Source: Theileria orientalis strain Shintoku
Lineage: Eukaryota; Apicomplexa; Aconoidasida; Piroplasmida; Theileriidae
Length of the DNA: 64,000 nucleotides
Assembly (NCBI RefSeq): GCF_000740895.1
Contig: NC_025262.1
Location: 1,108,001 to 1,172,000, forward strand
Direction of reading: 5' to 3'
Shown: piece after piece, positions 43,601 to 54,662 of the stretch
How positions within the stretch are numbered: the stretch's first letter is position 1
How the letters are laid out: each line of letters opens with the position of its first letter
Translations under genes and position numbers: made by a program
The notes under the pieces: model-generated
Told to the model about the DNA's origin: nothing
Database searches by the model: none
Seen by the model: only the letters and a program-made list of their open reading frames with translations

Positions 43601-45359
43601 CTATTTTATACTCGTCCTTGACCGTTATGATATCTATCAGCACGCCCACGAAGCTACTGTGGTCCAGGTGCTCGTACGTCAAATCAGTCATATTTTCATC
43701 ACCATTGTCGCTATTGTTGTTGCTATTGCTTTTGTTGCTGCTGGTATTGTTGCTCTTCGTATTGTCGTTGCTTCTGCCCCCCTGATTCAACCAAAGGCTT
43801 ATCAGATCCAGTATTTGCTGATTCGAAAAGGACACCTTCTTAAAGTCCTCCTGCGCTTGCACCAGGTTCAACTTCAGCTTCGAAAGCTTCAGCATTTCCG
43901 TCGACAGCTGCTTCTGCTTCGCCCTCTTGCTCTCTGAACTCAACTCCATTTCCACTCTTTGCCTCTCGTACGACTCCAACTTCCTGTTCTTAGCGGCCTC
44001 GCTGTTGTATAGGTCGTTTCTTATCCTTTTCAGGTCGTTTTCGCACTGCAGCAGCGACTCCTGCATCTTCTTGTTGTTAATCTCGTGGTCTTTTATCGTC
44101 TGGTTCAGGAACTTCTTCTGCTTTTCCAGCTTACTAATAACCGTTTGCACCTCCTCCGACGTCTTGATTGGTCCTGAACTCTTTGCTGCGTTCGCCTTTT
44201 TGTACAGCAAGTCGTTCACTTCAATTTCTATTCTTGATATGCTTTCTGACACCGTTGCCATTCTCGGACTCAGCTTTTCCATACACGTGTTCGTGTCCCT
44301 AATATTCGTGGTCAGGTCACTCAGCTCCTTGTTGTAGTTCTCGTTGCTGTACGTTATTGCTGTTATTTCACTCTCCAGTCCTCTTATCTCGTTCGATATC
44401 TGGTCGTATTTACTTTGCAGGTTGTTCAATTCGTTTGACTTTTCGTCGCAGCTGTTCTCCGAGATCGACTTCAGGTACGACTTGTGCTTCTTCAGCTGCG
44501 AGTCCAGGAAGTCGAACTTTTTCTGCAGGTCTGAGACCAGCTTGCTCTGCTCCGCCTCGTCCTCCGCCGCCTTCCTCAGGCTGCCTTCCACTTCCTCCAC
44601 CTTCAGCAGCATCAGGTTGCACTGCAGCACCTTCCTCTTCGTGTCCAGCCCCTTCCAGTTATCCAGGTCCTTCTGCTGCGACTCCAGTGCGCTCAACTTT
44701 CTCGCCACTTGCTGGAACTGCCCCTCCAGGCTGTTATATGTTATCGTCGACTCCTGCAATATTTTTAACGAGTCCTCTATCTTCAGGTCGAACGACTTGT
44801 GGCCCGCCACTTCTCTGAACACTCCCAGGCGCTCCTCTGCTGACGCGCTTGCCATCTTCGACACTGAGCCCTGCATTACCACGTAGTGCAGGTCGCTGCT
44901 TTGCGATTTTTCGGAGTGGATCAGGTTAATGCTCTCCAGCAGCTGCCTGTATTCCTTCGGCCGCATGTTCTTCCCGTTGACCGTGTACACATCCTTTGAC
45001 TCCGAGAACACTCTCTTCAGGCACAGCTCCTTAGCGTCATTCAGACACGACGAAATGTTTTTGTCTGACGATATATCAAACACTACCTCTGCGAAGGCCG
45101 TGAAGTCTTCAGACATGGAGGCCTCGTCTCCTTTGTACAAAAAATTCGCCCGGTTAAACTGCGATATGCTTTCTCCGAGCACGAAGCTGATTGCCAGAAA
45201 TACGTTACTTTTTCCCGATCCATTCAGTCCAACTACGGTGAAATTGTTAAGTGTGTATGCTTCCCACTTACCTATTGCGTTGTATGTCGGTGAGAACGAA
45301 AAGACGGCGAGTTCCTTATAGGTTCTAAACCCTTTCAAGCGCACATACTTAATATACAT
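40679..45359 (-). CDS. SMC3: Cohesin subunit SMC3
   Basis: This is a large multi-exon gene. The N-terminal ATPase half opens with YIKYVRLKGFRTYKE, Walker A GLNGSGKS (joined across an in-frame 39-nt intron at 45233-45271), and SMC3-type YVVMQGSVSKMA ... REVAGHKSFD. Long coiled coils follow. The hinge (about 43300-43700) carries an Asn/Ser-rich insert. A second coiled coil is spread over many short exons between 43.2 and 41.2 kb, and the C-terminal half ends with LSGGQKTLVSLAF (the C-loop, split by an intron at about 41020-41062) and Walker B FYLLDEVDSALD. REVAG and YVVxQG separate SMC3 from SMC1, 2 and 4. The protein is nuclear and holds sister chromatids together with SMC1. Exons between 41.2 and 43.2 kb were not all resolved. 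Confidence 0.9.
42113..42212. repeat. TAG/CAG/AAT trinucleotide repeat in an SMC3 intron
   Basis: About 100 bp of imperfect trinucleotide repeats, mostly agt, agc and aat, lie between two coiled-coil exons of SMC3. No coding frame of the gene uses them; on the coding strand they read as CTA/CTG/ATT repeats with GT...AG borders outside. Confidence 0.75.
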
Positions 45360-45461
45360 TATACGCTCCGAATGAATAAAATATATATTGTATTTTTATG
45401 AATTTGTCGCAACATCACATTTAATGTGCGGTTGTTGAATATTAACATAAAAACTACATTT

Positions 45462-48031
45462 TCAGCTGGAATCGGTATATTTATCCAAAATTCCCTCTAT
45501 TTGTTTTATTATTACTGATTTGTGTTTAGGAATCTCAACAGTTATCGGTTTCGTCATCCCACCTTCTACTTGAGTTGAGCAGCTCGAAACTTGATTCAGT
45601 ATTGCCATTAGTGACTTATCCACCTCAGCCGTTTCCATCAACTTGGTGAAACTTTTCCAGGTCGATGAGGGTATTAGTTTATAGGCTCCTTTCAGTGCTC
45701 CCAGAAGGCCTTTCATGGCCTCCGTTCCACGCTCAACTTTGCCTATTCGCTTTAATATCTCCTGCAAACATACCTGTCTTCAGACATGATATAAACACCT
45801 GCTCATACAGTCCAAATGAGATTCTAATCCTCCTCTGCGATGTGTATCTGTCCCTTTCCTCCCAGCTTATTCCATTTTCACGAATGATGTCAAAGTGCTT
45901 CAGTACCAGCAGGGGCTGAAAATTGTCACATGTCAGTGTATGCTTATGGCTTTATATCACGGTGTCTATGTGTGCGTTTCTAACCTTATCGAGCGAGTTG
46001 CACACTCCGAAAAACCTTTCGTACAGCCCAGCGTCAGGCATACAGTTCAGCTGAAGTGGTGTAATGTAGCATTAAAGTACCTTGATCATGTATTGGAGCA
46101 GTTCGTCTATCGAGTCCAAGTCTCCCCTTTCAAAGTCATGTTCTAGGCAGCACACGAACATGTGGTAGTGGCACCTGAAAAGTACTTAGTTGTCAGTTTC
46201 GTACCAGTTTGAAAAGACCAGTTTGGGTACCAGCATAAACATCATGTTTAGGGCGGTGGCTCCACTGACGTTGTGCCGCAACAGTTGTCGCATTAACTCG
46301 TAGATATCTGCAACCTAAGCGTCACTGATTACGTTTTGGAAACTAACCCCTAGTAGGCGCCCAGATGCCTCAAATCCCCTTATGTAGTTAATGGTTGATT
46401 CCAACAAGTTTTCTCCATCGGATCGGGGCCTATTTTTACAGAAAAAGGTTAGTTTTGAAATAAAAATGAAAAGCTCCTCCAAATAACTGACTATGTTATC
46501 CAGGTTTGTTCTTCGTTGTAGTATACTGCTCAGCTTAGAGTCGTTCTTTCCAAACTTGGTCAAAGTTTCACCGGTTGCGTCTCCGTTTGCAACTATAATC
46601 TCATTGGTTGAGAATATGTTACTCAGAGAGTGCTTCAGTATCAAATATATTGACCAATCGGACCCTTTCATTTGTGTAGGCTCCAGCGACTTTAGTGAAA
46701 CAGTGTGATTCTGAATAACCTCAAAGTCGTATGACAAATCGGTGCTTGACATCAGCGATAGTGAATCTGCTATCAGCTCATCAAATCCACTCCCAAGTCG
46801 ATTCTCGCGTTTTTCTAAGAACTCTTTCAGCTGTCTTTTATCATCTTCATTTAAATGTAACTCATAATTTGGGTCGAGTTCGCCATTTATTGAATCGTTC
46901 ATTCCCAACTTTTCTAAAAACAGTGACATTAGGGTCACAAACTTCCTCGAGTGGAAGCACGAGTACATGGCATGGTTGTACACTGAATCCATGCGCTCTG
47001 ACCTTTCCTTGTTCGTGTCGTGAAATTCGTATCCCAGGTTCCTCTTAAACCTGGTTTTTGCATTCTTGAACCCGCCCATTTCATCAAGTGTAGCCTTGCC
47101 AAAGTCTCTGAACACAGACACTCTTTTGAGGTATTCAACTCCAAATGACTTCATTACTGATATAAGTACCAGCGATAGTACCCAGCCATCGACATAAGCT
47201 CTATTTATTGCCCTCATTCCTATTTCAAAGGAGTATATGTCAGTGACGAATCTGCTTGGCATGATTCGAACTAGGGTCTGAACCAGCCTGTTGAACTCCC
47301 TGTTTACCCAGTGATCATTGAACAAAACTCTATACCCTCTTGACATAGCTACATTATCCATTGTTTTCCACCTATTGTAGAGCCTAAAAACATTGAGATT
47401 CAAACATCTTACAGGTCAAGTGAGTTATTGTATCCGCTGCCATCCAACTCACTGGCAAGTAGCTTTAGTAGCTTTTCCTTATACGAACCATATGTTTCAG
47501 AAGATTCATCTCGAAACGCGTCTTCAAATATTGATTTAACGTCAAGTATTCTGTTACAATCAACATTGTTTATGAGTCCAATCTGAGAAGTGTGTAACAC
47601 AACTACAAACTTACATCAATATCCGATAAAGAGTAAGCCTTTTTAGGGTCCGTGTTCTCAAACTTTGTTTTTGTTTTCCTTATTTGAGCACCTTCCCGGT
47701 CATAAGTTTGTTTTATACCATGATTATCGACATTTACTGGGCCAAATTCCTGAACAACACACTCTAGTTGATAAGTTTTTGTGGAATCCAACTTTTTTGT
47801 ATCATATTCCACTCCGAAATCTCCATTTAAGGCGTTTCTTGAAAATAATTTACAAGAATTTTTACGAGGGTTCGAGTAAGGTGCGATATAGGTGTAAGGG
47901 CTTGATACGTAACATTGGTATTTGGAAGGGTTAATTGAGCCTTCCTTTCTTGAAATTAATATACTATTTGAGTCTTTTAAATTTTTTATAAAAATGATGA
48001 TAAATAGCTCAATCATAAAATTTTTGACCAT
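45462..48031 (-). CDS. Helical-repeat (PPR-like) organellar protein
   Basis: Several exons join: about 47632-48031, 47409-47600 and 46315-47403, then short exons through 46.3-45.8 kb, and a last exon ending at 45462. The chosen start gives a short hydrophobic signal (FMIELFIIIFIKNL) and a Ser/Asn/Lys-rich stretch, an apicoplast-like leader. Met codons at 48085, 48202 and 48247 are alternatives. The body is helical: pairs of amphipathic helices such as DIYELMRQLLRHN, CHYHMFVCCLEHDFERGD and MPDAGLYERFFGVCN resemble degenerate pentatricopeptide repeats, the last one closely. Such proteins bind organellar RNA. Repeats are too few and divergent for certainty, and some exon borders near 46 kb are approximate. 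Confidence 0.55.
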
Positions 48032-48235
48032 AACGTTGAGTGTGCCTAACGAAAAGGTCTCTACATTTGTATGAATAAAGCTCATTTTAAAAATTATTTG
48101 TATGGTACATTTTGGAATTCTAGAATCCTTGTTTTCCAAATCATCTGGTACTGGGCTGTAGAGAGCATATATATAGCCTAAATCGCTTTTTATTCTCCCC
48201 ATAGGTTGAGCTAGTTTTGCAAAAAATAGACCAAA

Positions 48236-49033
48236 ATGTTTACACATTTTGTGTTTATTGCTATAATCACTCTTTTTTCGCACTCATTGAGTGTAAATGT
48301 TCTTTACGATATCAATGGCGGTGACAATGATGTCGTGATTAAAGCTGAGTTCAAGGCCATCTTTACTTCCACATCAAGAATAGTTCCACGTGAAGACATT
48401 AAAATAGTGGAAGTGGTAGAAAATGATGTTGTTCTTTGGGAATATGAAAAGGAGGATGAAATGTGTAGCCTTGTTGTGATTTTCAGGTTTGAGGAGTTTG
48501 TAACACTGGTGTGTTTGAAAATAACTTCAGATGACGGAAGTTATAAATTATACTTTATTAAGCAAAATGGAATCTGGGAGATGCTAGAAACACAAGATTT
48601 TGACGAGATTCTTGACGACATGAAGTCTAAAATTCCAACGGAAAAACACATTTTGTTAGATATTCAAAACCCTGATGAAGAAAAGGTAAAGGTCTCGCGA
48701 AGGAATACTGGAGGAGCTGATTTCATTACGTTTACCACAAACTACCCATATAGCACAATTAAAGTCGTGGACGGAAGGTCAGTGATCTGGAGAGGAATGT
48801 ACAATGAAGATTGCTGTATCGACTGCGCGGTGTATTTGAAAAATGAAAATTTCGAATTACTTCAGGCTTTTCTGTGCTTCAGTAATAAGGTGGGCTTCAA
48901 GTTCTTCAGCAAGGTCGAAAATAGATGGAAAACCATAGAGCAGGATCAATTCTATAACAATTTGAAAACTCTGGATATGGAAGAAGATGATAGATTATAT
49001 CAAGAATGTGGGAAAATGTTCTGTAGATCGTAA
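48236..49033 (+). CDS. Secreted FAINT (DUF529) domain protein
   Basis: This is a single exon of 265 residues with a clean signal peptide (residues 4-19, FVFIAIITLFSHSLS). Two repeats of a similar pattern follow: the first (about 45-125) has a VVLWEYEKEDE turn, then YKLYFIKQNGIWEML; the second (about 155-245) has RSVIWRGMYNED and a CFSNKVGFKFFSKVENRW segment. This order of strands, the W-x-x-x turn and a final aromatic K/R-x-W are features of the FAINT domain, which is expanded in Theileria secreted and surface proteins. No GPI or membrane anchor is seen. The function of FAINT domains is not settled. The gene sits alone between housekeeping genes. Confidence 0.8.
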   Translation: MFTHFVFIAIITLFSHSLSVNVLYDINGGDNDVVIKAEFKAIFTSTSRIVPREDIKIVEVVENDVVLWEYEKEDEMCSLVVIFRFEEFVTLVCLKITSDDGSYKLYFIKQNGIWEMLETQDFDEILDDMKSKIPTEKHILLDIQNPDEEKVKVSRRNTGGADFITFTTNYPYSTIKVVDGRSVIWRGMYNEDCCIDCAVYLKNENFELLQAFLCFSNKVGFKFFSKVENRWKTIEQDQFYNNLKTLDMEEDDRLYQECGKMFCRS

Positions 49034-49244
49034 AATTGATACTAAAGTGTTCAAAGAATCTAATATAAAGACGACTTGTGTGGTTGTCAAAACTACATTA
49101 GGCGAGTAGGTATGTACACATCGCAATTTAAAATGTTTAACTTTTAATTTTAAAGAACATTAATGTATTATATGTCATTCGATTCGTATTAAAAATATAT
49201 TATGCTCAACATTTTTGCCCATTGTATGTGTAGACGATTTTAAA

Positions 49245-50283
49245 ATGACGAAAAAGAAGAAAAAAAATAAATTTAATTGGGATAAACCGGATTTTAAAGC
49301 ACTTAAATCCTATAAAGAATCAAAAAATGTGATCTCTAAACGTTCCAAGCCCAAGTCGAGCAAAAAGTACTCAATGAGTGAAATCAAAAATAGATTATCT
49401 GGCAGTAGATTTCGTTTTTTGAACGAACAGTTGTACTCTAGTGAGAGCGAAGAGGCCTGGAATATGTTTAAAAACGATCCGAGCCTGTTTAACATAGTGT
49501 GTTTCTAGAATATTAACTTCATTTAGTATCACGAAGGGTACCAGAATCAGGTGTCAAATTGGCCATACAATCCAGTGTTGAAAGTAATATCATGGTTAAA
49601 GGATAACAAGCGTTATAAAAGGTAAGTTGAAAGTGTGGATCACTCGCTGTAATTTATCTTTAAAGTATAGGCGACTTTGGATGCGGAGAGGCGTTGATAG
49701 CAAGAAGTGTGCCGGATAGGTACCTTAGTACACGGAAACCAATATTGTAGAAAAGTGCACTCCTTTGATCTCGTGGCAACAAACGAGTTTGTAACGGCCT
49801 GTAACATGTTAAAGGTAACTTTTCCAGTGTCCGAAAGTAGGGGAGTGTAAGCCGATTTAGGTGCCACTGGAAGATGATTCGTTGGACGTGGCTGTTTTCT
49901 GCTTGAGTCTAATGGGCAAAGATTGGCCCTTGTTCATAGTGGAGGCCACCCGTTGCCTAAAGCTCGGGTACGCAATCTAAGAACAATTATGTGCAGAGGC
50001 GTGCTAAAGATAGTGGAGGTCACGAGTCGACTTATTAACGTGAAGGAGTTCGTCAAATTCATAAACGCCTACGGATACCAAGCCAACGCCTACAACTACA
50101 AGGTAACAAATACATTGCTACATCGGTAGTTAAGCGCAAGATTGATGTGTAAATAAAAACTGATAGAAGGAGGACTTCTTTGTGACCTTTGAATTTATTC
50201 TGAAGACTAGGCATGCCTTAAATAAAAGTGCATTTGTGGAAAAAAGCGGACTGCTAAGCCCGTGTTTATACAAGAGCAGGTGA
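49245..50283 (+). CDS. RRP8: Ribosomal RNA-processing methyltransferase RRP8
   Basis: Seven exons (49245-49496, 49527-49621, 49666-49719, 49751-49814, 49861-49967, 49997-50102, 50170-50283) close in phase to give 263 residues. A Lys-rich N-terminus (nucleolar signal) precedes [25 protein letters not shown], the SAM-binding [37 protein letters not shown] and [15 protein letters not shown]. These are the diagnostic motifs of RRP8/nucleomethylin, which methylates adenine N1 in the large-subunit rRNA in the nucleolus. The usual long disordered N-terminus is short here. The last exon ends 49 bp before the end of the convergent EF-P gene. Confidence 0.92.
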
Positions 50284-50332
50284 CCAGTGTTAACGAACAT
50301 GAATGTAAACTGTACACATTAGAGAGTATGTG

Positions 50333-51443
50333 CTAGCTAATCTTCGTGCGCCTCAGGAACTCGCACGCCTTGGTGGTTATCTCAATGTGGTCGTTGACCT
50401 TGATGTACGTGGGAACGAGGACCACGAGGCCGTTGTCCAGCGTCGCAGCGTAGTTGCCAGTGTTGAGCTGGACGACCCGGTACTCAATGTGGAAGGGCAC
50501 GAACACGCCGAGAATCTTGTCGCGCCAGCGCGATATGGTGACCTTCAGGCGGGGCTTCAGGTACTTCAGGCTCGCAATGTTGGTGCCCCTGGGCACGCTG
50601 ATGTCGCTGAGCTCGGACTTGAAGACGTAGCAGTTGCTGTCCTCGTCAAAGTGGCTGTACTCGCAGCTGACCTTCCTCGGGGTCAGAACTGTCATTTTGC
50701 AGCCGTCGGGGAAGGAGAAATACATCTCCTTGGTGGTGTGCAGGAGCTTCATCTTCAGCTTGTAGTGGCCCTTGGACCTGGCCTGGGCAATGTGCTGGGT
50801 CGTGGATACGGTGTAAACCTGGTTCTTGTGCAGAACGTAGTGTCCGGCCCTGACGTGGTTGATATTCGTCGGCTCCTCGTAGCCGGTGTCCTCGACGGTC
50901 TCGGCGCCCTCGTCCTGAGAGACTGAGCCGATGAGCTCGTCGTCAGTGGCTACAAGCCTCCTCTCCCCGCGAGGCTTCGGCCTCCTACGGCTGAGTTCCT
51001 CGGGACTAGCCTTCGAGATCAAGTCCTTGATGAGCTCAGAGTTTTTATCGTGCAGAATCTTACGAAGAATCTCCTTCTTTTCATAGTAATTAAGCGGCCG
51101 CACCTGGGAGGAACGTTCGTGCGAGTCTAAATTGTTTTTTTGTGTTTGTGGCACATCATCTGGCTCGTTTAGATCGTGTGTTGAAGATTTAGTTGGCGAT
51201 TTCAGTTGAGCTTTTACAGTAATACCCGAGAGTGTGTAAGGGTTTGCAATTTTTTTGGAAGATTGAATTATAAAACCTGAAATATATTAAAAATATTGTG
51301 TTTATTATAAATTAAAACTTAATTACTAGAATAGATAATACGAATAGAAACTAACATGACGTGAAGAAGGTAGATGTAAAAATATATAATTGACAAAAGT
51401 AGATGATTGCAATGAAAATATAAATGATATTTTCATATTGCAT
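50333..51443 (-). CDS. Elongation factor P, apicoplast type
   Basis: Two exons (51356-51443 and 50333-51276) close in phase to give 343 residues, against about 185 for bacterial EF-P. Exon 1 encodes a hydrophobic signal peptide (IIYIFIAIIYF), and exon 2 starts with a Ser/Lys/Thr-rich transit-like region and a basic helix. EF-P itself covers about residues 155-343: NHVRAGHYVLHKNQVYTV, a lysine-tip loop ARSKGH where the modified Lys sits in bacteria, a LKVTISRW segment, DNGLVVLVPTYIKVNDHIEI, and ACEFLRR. The protein relieves ribosome stalling at polyproline stretches, so an organellar role is expected. Both the long linker and the signal peptide argue for the plastid. Confidence 0.88.
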
Positions 51444-52509
51444 AATTAATATTATATAATAACTAGGTGTTTATACTGAAAATGAACATAAATTTGAGTC
51501 AATATTGTGTGAAATGGTAATATACCCACAGGAATCATGCTATGTAATAATGGATGAATTAGTGTTGTACTTGTTTTAAAAACGATTGACCAATAAAGTT
51601 AGGTATCTCATATTTTTAAGTTCGGGGACTAAGACATATTGGAACGTTAATGTGTAAGTTGCTTAATGAAAGGAATCTGGTGTCGGTTTACTAGGATTTT
51701 ATAATTTTACTGTTTTCAAATGTATTTAAAATCTGAGCAGTGGATTTTTGTTGAATTTTCAACAACGACGTTGATTTTTCTCTACACTGCTTTCAGGTGC
51801 GATATGGAGTCCGGAAATAGATATAATTGAGGTAATTGTACATCATAGTCGATACAGAATAATAAATATTAATTTGATATTTTAAGACGAGACGACAGTT
51901 AGATGTGTAATTATTTTAACTGAATTCTGAGAGATTGGATATAGTGCCATTGGAATATCAAAGTACCGTTGCCTCAATAAGCTAAATTTGGGTAAACTCT
52001 GGGTATATTTTGTGAAGAACCTAAATTTAATGTAATTTGATGTAGTTTTCTCAAATGAACGGTGGTATTTTGGGAATGTGTAAATAATGTGTAATGATTC
52101 CATCTAATTTAAAAAAAACGGCAATCATTTTCAAATATTGGTAGAAGATTTTGATATTAACTAACAACAAATATCAAAAATAAACTTTGCACATTATTGG
52201 TCTAATTATAAGTGTTTTAATAGTGAAGGTTGAACAGTGATTCAATAAATTGCATGAATCTCTCGAGTAAAATAATTTAATAGAGCTAATTTACCAAATA
52301 CAGTTTGTTATAGAATCAAAAATAGGTTTTATAATTTAAATTTGAACGTAGATTTATAATGTTGACAGAAAAGGTGGTCTTTGTTTTCTAACTTTTAAGC
52401 AGTAGTATTTGTAAAATATCTTAGAGTAGTTTTTAATAAAGGTTAATGTCAAATATATAAAGCAAAAGTTAAATGAAGTTAAATTGAATAATTGCAAGAC
52501 TCAAAAATA
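51444..52509. other. Long AT-rich divergent spacer
   Basis: About 1.07 kb lie between the EF-P and aspartyl protease starts, with no exon-like ORF. A minus-strand ORF at 51882-52103 has AT-driven composition and no recognisable product. Both promoters must lie here. Confidence 0.55.
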
Positions 52510-54469
52510 ATGTTTGTTAGCAAAATTATATTGAATGTTGTGTTGCCACTCTCAGTAATCAATATAAGTTTGGGCCGAGTGGATGGCGAAACCAACAATT
52601 ATGTATCGCAAATAAAACGCTGCAGTGACTGCTCATGGTCCACTGTAGACGGGTGTAGAGTGTGCCTCCACGAAGGGCATAACTCACAGGTACGTTGACT
52701 CCTATTTAAAGTATATGTAGTACTTAATTGGACTTAAGAGGTACGGGAAGAGCGGTAGCGAGTCGGTGTCAACAATACAGTTGGCCAAAGATAACCTTGA
52801 ACTGTTTAAGAACGGCAAAATATCGTTCGCCTTGAGGTCGGAAGGGCCTTTTGGGTCCCTAGGGTTCAACGAAAAACTACACGGTAGCAACTTTGCAAAC
52901 GTGTATAACAATGAGCCCAAAAATACTTCAAGATTAAGGCACCACTCAAGCGTGCTATCGGCAGACGAAGTAAACGAGTACATTCCTCTGAACCAAATTA
53001 AGGATGTAAGTTAAATTGCGCACATGTTAAATACATCAATTCGTAGTCACTCTACGTCGGATCAATGTATGTCGGATCACCTCCTCAGCTGATGCATCCA
53101 ATATTTGACACAGGAAGCACGTAAGTTTACGTTAGCCCAGATAAATACACTTGTGCGTTTAGCAAACACACTAATAATTCGTAGCAACATGTGGGTTGTT
53201 GGCACCAATTGTGACAGTGAAACCTGTAAGAAGGTTAAAAGATTTAATCCATCTCTTTCAAACACATTTAAAGCTCTAGCGAAGCCCAAGAGGATACACA
53301 TCAGGGTAAGTGAGACACACATTTAATATTGGCCGTGCTCTTGCAAAACTATAATAATATACGCAGTTTGGCACTGGTGAAATCGAGGGGAAACCAGCCA
53401 AAGATGTTGTTAAGATAGGCGGAATGTCGTTTGAGCAGGCTTTTGCAGTGGTTGAAAAGGAAAATGATCCTGGAAGTGATTTTAATGTGTTTGAGGTATG
53501 TTTACGACCATTCACCTTCTCTATTGCGCGCACGCTAATGTACTTTAGAGAATCAACTTTGAGGGCATTGTTGGACTGGCGTTCTCCGAAATGTCGAGCA
53601 TAAAGGCGCCGTCAGTGCTAGAAAACCTCACCAAGTTGAACTTGCTGTCCCACAACGAGTTCTCGTTCTACATTGGAGAGGACACGCGCGACGCGCTGCT
53701 AATGTTCGGAGGCGCAAACTCTGAGTTCTACGAGGGAGAGCTGAAGATGTTCCCAGTGGTCAGGGAGCACTACTGGGAGGTTGCGCTGGACGAAATATAC
53801 CTGGGCGCCGAGAAGATTTGCTGCAAGGAGAAGAGCTACCTGATATTTGACTCCGGAACCTCGCTCAACAGTGTGCCGAGTTCCGAGTATTCCGACTTCC
53901 TGAGCATGATCGACAAGGTTCGTCCGCAGTTTCCTAACTCCTGTTTTAGAAGTGCATCAGTGATTTCGACGGTCTCACCATCACCTACGTGCTGGTTAGT
54001 TTACATTTAGTTTCTTGGTGTTTCATGGGTTATTGCTCCTTGCCATCTCTAATCCACTGACTTAGGGCGGAGAGAAGATTGTTATTGAGCCGAGTCAGTA
54101 CATATACAAGCAGGGCGACCACTGCACCCCGGCGTACATGCAGCTGGATGTGCCTTCTCAGTTTGGCCACGCCTACGTTCTAGGGTCCAGTGGATTTATG
54201 CGCTACTACTTCACGCTCTTCAGAATGGGCAGCGGAGAGAGACCATCAATGGTACGTCAATGCTGAGGCCTAGTAATTACAGTCTGCTATGTTTATATAA
54301 TTCGGACTCTTAGTTATATACAGCTCTAGTTAAATACGACGCTGTCGCGTGTAGATAGTTGTGTACCCATGCAATAATACTTTAATAGGTTGGTGTTGCT
54401 CCTGCCAAGAGGGGCCCTGAGGTGTCCAAGCGTGCTCGTGAACTAGCCCTAATGAACTCTGAATTTTAG
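52510..54469 (+). CDS. Aspartyl protease (plasmepsin/ASP-like)
   Basis: This is a multi-exon gene with a signal peptide (residues 1-22) and a prosegment that includes CSDC and CRVC pairs. The pepsin fold has both active-site motifs, IFDTGST (split by an intron) followed by NMWVVGTNC, and LIFDSGTS. Disulphide-type cysteines occur after each (NCDSETC; ICCKE). The flap region reads GTGEIEG and the substrate side shows GIVGLAFSEM. Two complete lobes make an active protease likely. The pattern is like the apicomplexan secretory aspartyl proteases (plasmepsin IX/X, ASP3 group), which mature other secreted proteins. The exact subfamily needs a tree. The last 20 residues are basic, without a membrane anchor. 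Confidence 0.88.
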
Positions 54470-54662
54470 TCCCAGTGCCGTCTTTACTTCTGTAACTGAC
54501 CATAATGTTTAATGTTGTGAGTGTTTCTGTGTGTATTAACACTATGGCCTATTATTTTGTTTATGTGGAGGTGCTGAGCTGCGGGACTGAGTGCTAGAGG
54601 CTGTGGGTTACTGTGGTCACTGGGTAAATTAAACCGATTGGCGTCATTAGTGGCCATTCACT

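Noticed and set aside
48032..48283. Extended start of the PPR-like gene at 48283
   Set aside because: It would overlap the divergent FAINT gene; the Met at 48031 gives a standard signal-type leader. Starts at 48085 or 48202 remain possible.
49215..49244. Longer RRP8 N-terminus starting at 49215
   Set aside because: That position is a TTG; the first ATG in good context is at 49245.
51882..52103. Minus-strand ORF of 73 codons in the EF-P/protease spacer
   Set aside because: AT-driven composition, no splice partners and no recognisable product.
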